Part shown: positions 1-7,352 of the stretch, in pieces
Position numbering within the stretch: the stretch's first letter is position 1
Layout: each line of letters starts with the position of its first letter
DNA from: Congregibacter litoralis KT71
GTDB lineage: Bacteria > Pseudomonadota > Gammaproteobacteria > Pseudomonadales > Halieaceae
Assembly: GCF_000153125.2 (NCBI RefSeq)
Contig: NZ_CM002299.1
Location: 3,608,928 to 3,672,927 of the forward strand
Length of the DNA stretch: 64,000 bases
Direction: 5' to 3'
The notes under the pieces: model-generated
Seen by the model: the letters and a program-made list of their open reading frames with translations, nothing else
Database searches by the model: none
What the model was told of the DNA's origin: nothing
Program-made: the position numbers and the translations under genes

Positions 1-47
1 CCCAGGCAAAGTAATGCCCGTCGTTAATCTGCTCGCTTGAGGGGGTC

Positions 48-143
48 ACCTAACGCCCACGGCAGCGAGCGGCCAAACGGGTGCGAAAGACCTGCTTGGA
101 CGTCCGGCGAGCGCAGGGAGCGCGCTGCCCGTTCTTGTTATGT
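48..143 (-). repeat. attC site 1 of the integron cassette array
   Basis: An imperfect inverted repeat of about 96 bp bounded on the plus strand by ACCTAAC (48-54) and GTTATGT (137-143), the mirror-oriented core and inverse-core sites of an attC. The interior holds GCAGCGAGC and CGTCCGGCGA blocks that recur in attC sites 2 and 5. Read on the minus strand it follows the gene at 151-447, so that cassette ends here. Positions 1-47 would be the start of a further cassette cut by the window edge. Confidence 0.85.
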
Positions 144-150
144 TTGCGGC

Positions 151-447
151 CTACCATAGATGCTGATTTTCGCCGTTTTCGTTTGTCGGTGGTTCCACAA
201 ACACCTCTCCACACACTCGACAAGCATGATTCAGCAAAGGAGTAACCCGTCCGACATTCTCGCCGCAGCTCGGACACTTAGAAGACATTATTCTCCAAGC
301 TAAATACCACCAAGAAAGCAACGCTAACAAAAGCAGTATCGCTAGTGGCGGGAAAAAAAACGCGCCTAGCGCGAAAACAGCCATAAAAAGGAAGGCAGAC
401 CGCTGCCTGCTTACTAATCTGATCTGGCGTTCTAGGTACGGAGTCAT
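151..447 (-). CDS. Cassette gene: small membrane protein with C-terminal zinc ribbon
   Basis: This 98-residue protein has a hydrophobic stretch at about residues 18-52 that could form one or two membrane spans (FFPPLAILLLLALLSWWYL). After it comes a cytosolic-looking tail with two CxxC pairs, CPSCGE and CRVCGE, which is the pattern of a zinc ribbon. The ATG is chosen because it sits 11 bp inside attC 2, and the stop lies just before attC 1, so the gene fills its cassette. I do not recognise the family. Membrane anchoring plus zinc binding is inferred from motifs only; the target or partner is unknown. Confidence 0.7.
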   Translation of the reverse strand: MTPYLERQIRLVSRQRSAFLFMAVFALGAFFFPPLAILLLLALLSWWYLAWRIMSSKCPSCGENVGRVTPLLNHACRVCGEVFVEPPTNENGENQHLW

Positions 448-457
448 GACCTAGTAC

Positions 458-547
458 ACATAACGCCTGCGGCAGCGAGCGCACCAACCGCGCAGCGGTT
501 TGGGCGTCCGGCGACCGAAGGGAGAGTACTGCCCGCACTTGTTAACT
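458..547 (-). repeat. attC site 2
   Basis: A 90-bp imperfect palindrome from ACATAAC (458-464) to GTTAACT (541-547). Its interior is close to attC 5 and attC 1, the sort of attC resemblance seen within one chromosomal integron. It forms the 3' end of the GNAT cassette at 542-967, whose stop codon lies inside the GTTAACT core. Confidence 0.85.
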
Positions 548-967
548 GTATGCCTTGATAAACCGTCGCTCATCTTCTACGTACCCCAATGACTTATAGA
601 AAGCGTGTGCATCGCCGCGATGCTCGCCACTCGTGACCTCGGAGCGAATACACCCGGCCCTTTGAAAGAACTCTTCCGCTGCTTCGATGAGACTACGGCC
701 TATACCAGTATTTCGGTGCTCTTCATCTACTACGAAGCTAGTAATGCGACCCAACGAGCCATCCTGGTGAAAAAGGCTCGTAAGGTGACATGAGACAACG
801 CCACAAACCGCTCCGCCAGACTCGGCTACAAATACCTGATCGAGCGCCTCGGTCTCAAACGTTTCGAGCTTTTCAGATATCAGGCCTGCACTCGTGGCGT
901 ATCCCAGTTGGGCCATCAAGTTGCAGATGTGGTTTGCGTCTTCCAGTGTGGCAGTTCGTATGAGCAT
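542..967 (-). CDS. Cassette gene: GNAT-family N-acetyltransferase
   Basis: A 141-residue GCN5-related acetyltransferase, which would transfer an acetyl group from acetyl-CoA to an amine. The fold is clear: N-terminal MLIRTATLEDANHICNL, a central strand ending in SFVVDEEHRNTGIGRSLI (about residues 76-93, the acetyl-CoA pyrophosphate-binding R/Q-x-x-G-x-G/A loop), and a C-terminal HAFYKSLGYVEDERRF. The length is normal for a complete single-domain enzyme. The substrate cannot be told; cassette GNATs include aminoglycoside-modifying enzymes, but nothing here points to a drug. The stop is embedded in attC 2. Confidence 0.88.
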   Translation of the reverse strand: MLIRTATLEDANHICNLMAQLGYATSAGLISEKLETFETEALDQVFVAESGGAVCGVVSCHLTSLFHQDGSLGRITSFVVDEEHRNTGIGRSLIEAAEEFFQRAGCIRSEVTSGEHRGDAHAFYKSLGYVEDERRFIKAYS

Positions 968-969
968 AC

Positions 970-1054
970 AGTTAACGCTGCCGGCACGGGCGAGTGTAAC
1001 GCAGTGTAGCGAGTCCAGCGCACGTCGTGCGCGGCGTGCCCGGCCTTGTTAAGT
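970..1054 (-). repeat. attC site 3
   Basis: An 85-bp imperfect inverted repeat from AGTTAAC (970-976) to GTTAAGT (1048-1054). Its interior differs from attC 1, 2 and 5, so this cassette may have a different source. It follows the gene at 1058-1450 in reading direction. Confidence 0.8.
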
Positions 1055-1057
1055 GCG

Positions 1058-1450
1058 TCATTTGAGTACTGCCCAGATTGAAACCGACAGTGCGACACAA
1101 GAGATGGCCATTGGAAACATGAAACGGTTAAACGAGAGCTTGTGCTCGGCGAGCACAGCAGCAAGCAAAGGAAAGTTCACAGCGTGACGGTCTTTACCTA
1201 CTTTGAAGGCGAAAAGATACACCTTGCTCCCGTCCTCCTGCGTATACCGGTACTTCTGGTCCAGATGGTAGTACAAGCGGCCAAATAGTAGGTGCTCATC
1301 CATCCGTAGACGCCTTGCTAGTAGCTCACAATCTATCGGGACATAGATTTTCGAACTCCTGGAGTTGGGAGTCTGCTCGTACTGCTGAAATTCAGCGTAG
1401 TACTCTTTAAAAATAGTGTCGAGGATATTACCGTCGCTCGGATTCTTCAT
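1058..1450 (-). CDS. Cassette gene: unknown protein with C-terminal membrane anchor
   Basis: A 130-residue protein starting at MKNPSDGNILDTIF. The longer frame that begins at 1471 is rejected because its first codons lie inside attC 4 (1459-1531). The soluble part is charged and tyrosine-rich (YRYTQEDGSKVYLFAFKVGKD). The last 25 or so residues form one hydrophobic span (FMFPMAISCVALSVSIWAVLK), giving a tail-anchored layout. The family is not recognised. The stop falls 4 bp from attC 3, as expected for a compact cassette. Confidence 0.65.
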   Translation of the reverse strand: MKNPSDGNILDTIFKEYYAEFQQYEQTPNSRSSKIYVPIDCELLARRLRMDEHLLFGRLYYHLDQKYRYTQEDGSKVYLFAFKVGKDRHAVNFPLLAAVLAEHKLSFNRFMFPMAISCVALSVSIWAVLK

Positions 1451-1458
1451 TGGCAGGC

Positions 1459-1531
1459 ACTTAACGCCCACAGCAGCGGCGCGCGTTAGCGCGTCCAGCC
1501 CGCAGGGCGATGCTGACTTTGCTTGTTATGT
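1459..1531 (-). repeat. attC site 4
   Basis: A short (73-bp) attC from ACTTAAC (1459-1465) to GTTATGT (1525-1531) with an internal GCGCGCGTTAGCGCG hairpin-like segment. It ends the cassette of the gene at 1526-1831. Confidence 0.8.
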
Positions 1532-1831
1532 GTTTTGCCATTGAATACCACCTGTAACTTTTGATTCGGCCGCTGCAATGGCTTCATTTATATTTTGGAA
1601 ACCTTGGGAGTCAACCCAAGTTGGTTCTTGGCTCTCACCTGCATTTCGGAACCGCACATAATAAAGAACACCATGTTCATTTAGCGGTTCTGGCTCTTCG
1701 TCTGGTTCTAACATGTCGTCAGCTTTAGCTAAGCTATACCACCAGTCATAAGGGAGATTGATTATATCGACTGGTTTCTTAGCCACACCGTCGTATAACC
1801 AAACTCCTCTTCTTTCTATGGTGATGCTCAT
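1526..1831 (-). CDS. Cassette gene: unknown 101-residue cytosolic protein
   Basis: A complete small gene with an ATG 17 bp after attC 5 and a stop inside the core of attC 4. The protein is acidic and aromatic-rich (LPYDWWYSLAKADD, LEPDEEPEPLNEHG), with no signal peptide or membrane segment and no motif I can name. The position between two attC sites and the matching orientation support a real gene; the function is unknown. Confidence 0.65.
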   Translation of the reverse strand: MSITIERRGVWLYDGVAKKPVDIINLPYDWWYSLAKADDMLEPDEEPEPLNEHGVLYYVRFRNAGESQEPTWVDSQGFQNINEAIAAAESKVTGGIQWQNT

Positions 1832-1847
1832 TCAGACTTACTCGTAC

Positions 1848-1937
1848 ACATAACGCTGCCAGCAGCGGGCGTCCAAGCCGCGCAGCGGTTTGGACGTCCA
1901 GCGACCGAAGGGAGCGAACTGCCTGGCCTGGTTAAGT
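1848..1937 (-). repeat. attC site 5
   Basis: A 90-bp palindrome from ACATAAC (1848-1854) to GTTAAGT (1931-1937), strongly similar to attC 2 (shared CCGCGCAGCGGTTTGG and GCGACCGAAGGGAG blocks). It ends the cassette of the gene at 1932-2282. Confidence 0.85.
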
Positions 1938-2282
1938 GGCTGACTGCACACGTGTAGCGCCCCACGCAATAGCGACAACGACCCCGAGCACGATACCGGC
2001 AAGGGGCAGCCCAATTAGGAAAACGTGGAATGCAGGTAATAACAATAGCAAGCTACTGCTTCCTCGCGATACTGCGTACGTGATCGTGACACTGGATAAT
2101 ACTGTCGAAGCTACGAACGTAGTGACTGCAATAGCGAAAACACTGTTTCCGTCCGACCAAAACAACCCGCCGCGGTAAACAGATGGGCCTTGTGTTACGA
2201 CCCCCCATACTAAATATGCGGTAGCGGCCACCGCTGCCACCGCCAAGTAGGCAGAAACTCGGTGCTCGATCCTTGAAGCCAC
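1932..2282 (-). CDS. Cassette gene: small integral membrane protein
   Basis: A protein of up to 116 residues with three hydrophobic segments at about residues 10-30, 48-70 and 82-108 (for example SSLLLLLPAFHVFLIGLPLAG). The GTG at 2282 overlaps the attC 6 core; a GTG eight codons later (2258) is an alternative start. The stop is inside attC 5. The family is not recognised. Short multi-span proteins are common among integron cassettes, but no function can be proposed. Confidence 0.6.
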   Translation of the reverse strand: MASRIEHRVSAYLAVAAVAATAYLVWGVVTQGPSVYRGGLFWSDGNSVFAIAVTTFVASTVLSSVTITYAVSRGSSSLLLLLPAFHVFLIGLPLAGIVLGVVVAIAWGATRVQSAT

Positions 2283-2364
2283 TTAACGCCTTGCTTTGGG
2301 GCAGCCGAAACGCAGTGTAGGCTGTCCCAGCCGCGTAGCGGCGAACAACAGCAACTTGTTAAAT
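2281..2364 (-). repeat. attC site 6
   Basis: An 84-bp site from ACTTAAC (2281-2287) to GTTAAAT (2358-2364). Its interior differs from the other sites. It ends the cassette of the DUF4019-like gene, the cassette nearest attI. Confidence 0.8.
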
Positions 2365-2367
2365 GTG

Positions 2368-2766
2368 CTACTTGATAAAGTAACCAACTGCATGCCACTC
2401 ACCGTTGACTTTACTAACCGTAATAGTTTCCGTTGCCGATTTCTTTTGCTCAAAACTGGTAGTGAGAGTTAGAACAACATACTCACCATCTGGGACACCT
2501 GGAAGCGAAGAGTGTGAGCTAGTGTTTTCAACTTGACGCGAAAGTACATTGCCAAGTGGAGCTCTTACTTGATTTAGCGCTTGAACCCATTTGGAGCTCG
2601 ATAGTTGATTTTGGAAAAAAGGGGCAGCTTGATTCCAACTTTCTTTGTAGCTCCCTGAGTCCACCACCTCAAGCCAAGAAATTGCAGAACTAACCTCATC
2701 CGGCTTGGCGGCCAAGCAAGCAACCGAAAACAAAAGCGCTATTGATATTGAAATTAACCTCTTCAT
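2368..2766 (-). CDS. Cassette gene: exported DUF4019-like protein
   Basis: A 132-residue protein starting at MKRLISISIALLFSVACL. AAGGAG lies 7-8 nt upstream, so this start is preferred to the in-frame ATG at 2784. The N-terminus is a signal peptide cleaved near CLAAKP. The mature part contains WLEVVDSGSYKESWNQAA and a C-terminal VNGEWHAVGYFIK, features I associate with the DUF4019 family of small periplasmic proteins of unknown role. As the cassette next to attI it should receive the most transcription from any integron promoter. Confidence 0.75.
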   Translation of the reverse strand: MKRLISISIALLFSVACLAAKPDEVSSAISWLEVVDSGSYKESWNQAAPFFQNQLSSSKWVQALNQVRAPLGNVLSRQVENTSSHSSLPGVPDGEYVVLTLTTSFEQKKSATETITVSKVNGEWHAVGYFIK

Positions 2767-3062
2767 GGATAGCTCCTTGTACATTTAACAGCTAATTAGC
2801 AGGCACATGCGCGTTAACACCACGCTGTTTAACTCATTAATCACGGTGCGCCACCTCCAAAAAAACGTAGTCATATCAATCAAATAGAGACACTCCACGT
2901 TAACCACACGTAAACAATTACCCTCACCCAATATAACGATACATCAAATTCGGCCAGACGCGTAAACGGTTTTTCATTGGAATCAATGACTTAACTAGAG
3001 GTATATTTTGAGCGCGATCAAAAGGGACTAGCGGTAATCGTGCCGGCAGATAAACTGTATGG
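2767..3062 (-). other. attI-side region between the first cassette and intI
   Basis: A gene-free stretch of about 296 bp. The core ATTTAAC (2783-2789; GTTAAAT on the minus strand) is the expected crossover junction between the first cassette and attI. Further repeats of the form GTTAAC/GTTTAAC follow at about 2813-2833. In integrons this interval holds attI, the leftward cassette promoter and the integrase promoter; I could not assign individual promoter boxes with confidence. Confidence 0.6.
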
Positions 3063-4076
3063 ATGCACAGTGCTAATGCCCCGCAAATATCTGATATTCG
3101 ACCAGCAGTGCCGGCTCGGCCCATTCGCCTGCTCGACCAACTCCGGCGCCATATGCGTGATGCAGGTTACGCCTGAAAGACAGAAAACACCTATGTTCAT
3201 TGGGTCACTCGCTTTATCAGGTATCACGGTAAGCGGCATCCAGCCACATTGTCTACTGCCCACATCGAACAGTTTCTCAGCCACCTCGCCAACGAACGCC
3301 AATGCTCCCCCGCGACACAGCGTATTGCACTGAACGCCCTCATCTATTTGTTCACGCGCTTCTTAAGCATCAAGATCGATACGCTCAATTTTCATAAGGC
3401 CCGCCAGAACCGCCGCTTACCTGTGGTTCTCACTCACGCAGAGACGCTTCGTGTTCTTGCACAACTGCCCGACAAGTATCGGCTGATGGTCGAATTGCTG
3501 TACGGCGCCGGCCTCCGGCTGAATTAGTTACTCAGCCTGCGTGTCAAAGACATTGACTTTGAGCTGCACACAATCACGGTTCGCTCGGGAAAAGGTGACA
3601 AGGATCGAGTCACGCTATTGCCTGCTTCGGTTGAGGAACGACTAAAAAATCAAATTACCTTTGTCATCAAACTTCACAAACGAGACATTGAAGACGGATT
3701 TGGGGAGGTCTATCTCCCCTATGCGTTGGCTCGCAAGTATCCCAGTGCCGCGCGCGAAACAGCCTGGCAATATCTGTTTCCATCAAGCCGAATAGGGGCC
3801 GACCCGCGTTCAGGGGTGTTGCGTCGACACCATCAACATGAAACTTGCGTACGCAAAGCCGTTACGCGAGCAAGACTTCAGGCAGGCATCGATAAACCCA
3901 TTCGCTGTCATACGTTTCGGCACAGCTTTGCCACGCGGTTGCTGCAACAAGGCTACGATTTGCGCACCATCCAAAAGTTGCTGGGCCACACCGACGTCAA
4001 GACCACAGAGATTTACACACATGTACTCGGTCGCGGTGCCATGGGTGTGGTAAGCCCTCTCGATAGCGGCCATTGA
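3063..4076 (+). pseudogene. intI: Integron integrase, inactivated by two in-frame stops
   Basis: Reading one frame from ATG 3063 gives a complete IntI-type tyrosine recombinase of about 337 codons. It shows LLDQLRRHMRDAGYA, then TGA (3174-3176), KTENTYVHWVTRFIRYHG, box I at YGAGLRLN, then TAG (3525-3527), [11 protein letters not shown], and box [15 protein letters not shown] with [15 protein letters not shown] (R-H-x-x-R-H-Y set intact). The extra patch [18 protein letters not shown] is specific to integron integrases. Both stops replace ordinary codons of the family, with no frameshift. The gene points away from the cassettes, the normal geometry. The enzyme should be dead unless the stops are suppressed or are assembly errors. 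Confidence 0.93.
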
Positions 4077-4147
4077 TGCACGCTAGACGCGACCACTCAA
4101 AACCACCCGTTAATCAATGTGACGCCTTGCTGCCCAAAAACCGCTGG

Positions 4148-4360
4148 TCAGCTATCCCCATCAAAGTCACCACTCGCTATCGACACCCCCACCAATGCGC
4201 ACATCGACTGCACACTACTTCTTGCCGTCGAGATCAGTAATCTCTTACTCAACCCGAGAGCAAGCCAAGTCGACCAGCAAGAACATTGAGGATTGAGTTG
4301 TTTAACACGCTGATGGAGGCGTCTTAGATCGCGGACATAGTAGGCGACCACATAGACTCC
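4148..4360 (-). pseudogene. Truncated copy of the small gene at 12328-12579
   Basis: The translation VYVVAYYVRDLRRLHQ...CSCWSTWLALGLSKRLL...CALVGVSIASGDFDGD aligns residue for residue with the complete gene at 12328-12579. The N-terminal codons (MSEFNFWMIMF in the intact copy) are missing; upstream sequence diverges beyond about 4360. It is therefore a fragment or decayed paralogue. It suggests an earlier element of the same family once sat next to the integron. The interval 4361-4553 holds no gene I can see. Confidence 0.75.
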
Positions 4361-4553
4361 CGAATTGAATATGTTCTGCGTGTAACAAAGGTCCCGCGAC
4401 TGGATTTCTAAACGAAACGAATCGCGGCAAACATACTGCAGGCACTTAGCTTAAGCTTCACGCTCCGAGAATCACATCACTGACAACGTAACACTGATAC
4501 TCGGCACAGCTCAAAGCCATAGAAAACATTAGGAAAAACGTTAAGATTCGGAC

Positions 4554-7220
4554 ATGCTGGACTGGATCATCGATTCAAAATTATCACCACCATCGCCAAA
4601 TCGTGGGCATGTCATTCGTAAGAGTGTTCTTGCGCGTCTCGACAGCTGTATTGGTGGCGGTGCCTGTGTGCTGCACGCTCCGGCCGGCTATGGGAAAACC
4701 GCCGTACTCAACGATTGGCGCAGTTCGCTGACTGCTCGGAGGATTCCGGTTTTATGGCTCAGCCTTGATGAGCACGACAGATCGTTAAACACCTTTCTTG
4801 CCTATGTCCTAAGTGCCTATCGCAAAGCGATTTCTGGAGAGGAGCCTCGATCGCCTTCCATATTTGACTTAAGTTCTCTAAGCGATGACGAGGCAACCTT
4901 ATCGGTACTCTCTACGCTGTCCCAATTACACACCCCGCATATCATTGTGTTTGACGACTTTCACCGTGCTGCCAGTAAGGAGGTCCAGCAACTTGTCCGC
5001 CGACTCGCCCACGCCCAAATTCGCAACCTAACGCTGGTTTTTAGCACTCGAGAATTTCCCGACTATTTGGGATTCGCTGACCTCCGTGTCGCTGGCGATC
5101 TACTGGAACTGTCACACCGCGAGCTAGGCTTTGATGTTGAGGAAGTCATAGCCCTTTACTCACATGCCGATGATGAGAAAAACGAGCGCATCAGCTGGCT
5201 AAAACAGCTCCATGAGCGCACAGAAGGCTGGCCCGTCGCAATTGGTAGCGCGTTGCGCTGGCGATCACAAGGAGCTTCAGCTAAAGATGTCCTGAAGCGA
5301 CTTTCGGGCCGTGATAGCGAGTTGTCAGACTACTTTTTAGAGCAGGTTTTTCTGGATCTGCCATCGGATCTTCAAAACTTCCTCATGGTCACCGCAATAT
5401 TGGATCGCGTGAATGGCGATGTGAGCAAGGTGCTCTGCCCCAAGTTAGACGGCTGGGAGACAATCCGTATTCTCGAAAGAAAAGGTGTCTTTCTCGAACG
5501 CGCAGACAACGAGGGGAATTGGTATCGATACCATCGACTCTACCGCGAGTTTCTGGTGGAACGCCTTAGGCGCTCTTCGTCTTTGTCGAGCGATACACTT
5601 CATCGGATGGCAGCGACCTGGTTCCAGGAAAACGGCCTGCTTAACGAAGCCGTTTTTCACACTATGGCTGTCAATGATGTTCGCAAGTGCGCCCAGTTGC
5701 TTGAATCGCTCGGGGGCTGGCAGTACGCATTGCAGGGCGACATAGCATTAGTCCAAGCGGTCCTCAAGCAGCTAAGCATCGATGATCTGGCTGACTACCC
5801 TCGCCTGTGGCTGGCGCGCGTCTACATGTCGGTTCGCGTGGGACATCACCGTGCAGGGGAAGAAGACCTGAAGCGATTCCTTGGCTTTCAAGAACAAAAA
5901 GCCGACACGGACAACTCCATCGAGCCTGAAACAGCATTGATAGAAACCCTCGTACAGCGCTATACAGATCGCCCCGTGACACGCGACGGTATAGACAGAA
6001 TTGAACGGCTAGCCGACCAATTGCCGCTAGACAACGAAGTACTGCAAGCGGTCCGCGCCAATTATCTCTGTGCAATGTACCGCGAGGTCTCTGAATACTC
6101 ATTGAGTGACCGTTATGCCGGTATTGCGCTCGATCATTATCGCGCCATAGGAGCAAATTACGCCGAGGCATTCATTTACTACCATCAGGGACTAACTTAC
6201 ATGCGTCAGGCTCGCTTCTCTGCGGCGCGATCCTGCTACGACCAGGGTTTGTCCATTGCTCAGCGCCTGTTCGGGGCCGATAACGATCTGGCGGCGATCG
6301 GGCGTATATTTTTAGCGGAGTGCTACTACGAAACAAGCGAGGTCGAAGCCGCGATGGAGCTGCTAGAGCGCTCGCTGATTCATGCTGAGCGCGCAGACGC
6401 GTGGCTGGAAGTCTACGCAGCGGGATACACGACACTACTTCGAATCGCCTATGAAGGCGGCGATACTTCGATGCTCGAGCGAATCTTTGCGCGCGCCATG
6501 GAAACCGCCTCGCGCCGGCAATTACCCCGACTGGCTTCACTCGTAGCCTTGCAGGACGAGGATCTGGCTTTGCGGCAACAAACTGTGCCGCAGCGATTCC
6601 TGAACGCAGATCCAAAGCTGGAGTGGGATCAGGTCAGTCAGGCATTACGAGTCTCCATCACTGCCAGAGCGCACATAGACGCGCAGAACTGGGAATCGGC
6701 AAGACACGCGCTTGAGCAACCACGTCAGGAGGCCCAGCGAACAGGATTCTTTCGCGGCTACATACAATTATCTCTTTTGCTTTCTGCGACCGAATGGAAC
6801 TGTGGAAACACAGAGCACGCGATAGAAATATTTGAATCGGCCGTATCAATTGCAATACTGGAAGATGCCCGTCAAGTGTTATTTGAAGAAAGGCAGCTAC
6901 TGCTTCCGATCCTGCAATATATTTTGGGCCCCGATTCAAGTGCAGCGATGGCACCTGCTCGCGCATCATTCTTGCGTAAGCTTCGCGCCGACATGCAGGT
7001 TACTGCTCAGCTGATCGAGCAAGAGCAATGTGTCCTGAGCATCCGCGAGATCGAAATTCTCCGCTGCCTCATGATGGGTGAATCCAATCGAGAGATTGCT
7101 GCTGGTAAGGCGTTATCGATAAACACGGTGAAGTTTCATTTAAAAAACATTTTCAGCAAGCTTGGCGCGTCATCGAGAGATGAGGCCGTTGCCTTCGCGA
7201 TCAGAGACCAGCTTCTCTGA
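4554..7220 (+). CDS. MalT-like LuxR-family transcriptional regulator
   Basis: An 888-residue large ATP-binding regulator of the LuxR family (LAL/MalT type). It has an N-terminal NTPase with Walker A APAGYGKTA (residues 42-50) and Walker B HIIVFDDFHRA (about 129-139). Winged-helix and TPR-like helical repeats fill the middle (for example ARFSAARSCYDQGLSIAQ). A C-terminal LuxR helix-turn-helix spans about 823-888 (LSIREIEILRCLMMGESN, SINTVKFHLKNIFSKLG). These proteins activate operons when bound to ATP and an inducer. The next genes (TonB receptor, hydantoinase-like, DUF917) run in the same direction after 130 bp, so it probably controls them. Confidence 0.92.
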   Translation: MLDWIIDSKLSPPSPNRGHVIRKSVLARLDSCIGGGACVLHAPAGYGKTAVLNDWRSSLTARRIPVLWLSLDEHDRSLNTFLAYVLSAYRKAISGEEPRSPSIFDLSSLSDDEATLSVLSTLSQLHTPHIIVFDDFHRAASKEVQQLVRRLAHAQIRNLTLVFSTREFPDYLGFADLRVAGDLLELSHRELGFDVEEVIALYSHADDEKNERISWLKQLHERTEGWPVAIGSALRWRSQGASAKDVLKRLSGRDSELSDYFLEQVFLDLPSDLQNFLMVTAILDRVNGDVSKVLCPKLDGWETIRILERKGVFLERADNEGNWYRYHRLYREFLVERLRRSSSLSSDTLHRMAATWFQENGLLNEAVFHTMAVNDVRKCAQLLESLGGWQYALQGDIALVQAVLKQLSIDDLADYPRLWLARVYMSVRVGHHRAGEEDLKRFLGFQEQKADTDNSIEPETALIETLVQRYTDRPVTRDGIDRIERLADQLPLDNEVLQAVRANYLCAMYREVSEYSLSDRYAGIALDHYRAIGANYAEAFIYYHQGLTYMRQARFSAARSCYDQGLSIAQRLFGADNDLAAIGRIFLAECYYETSEVEAAMELLERSLIHAERADAWLEVYAAGYTTLLRIAYEGGDTSMLERIFARAMETASRRQLPRLASLVALQDEDLALRQQTVPQRFLNADPKLEWDQVSQALRVSITARAHIDAQNWESARHALEQPRQEAQRTGFFRGYIQLSLLLSATEWNCGNTEHAIEIFESAVSIAILEDARQVLFEERQLLLPILQYILGPDSSAAMAPARASFLRKLRADMQVTAQLIEQEQCVLSIREIEILRCLMMGESNREIAAGKALSINTVKFHLKNIFSKLGASSRDEAVAFAIRDQLL

Positions 7221-7352
7221 GCGCGCCCGAAGGCCTGCACCTACCCACCTACCCCTTTTTACCTACCCGGGGTGGGTGTTCCTAAGAATCCAACTCTCTC
7301 GTAGCTTTGGTAACCAGTCCCAGATACGGCAAGTTGCCCGGAGAGTCACGCT

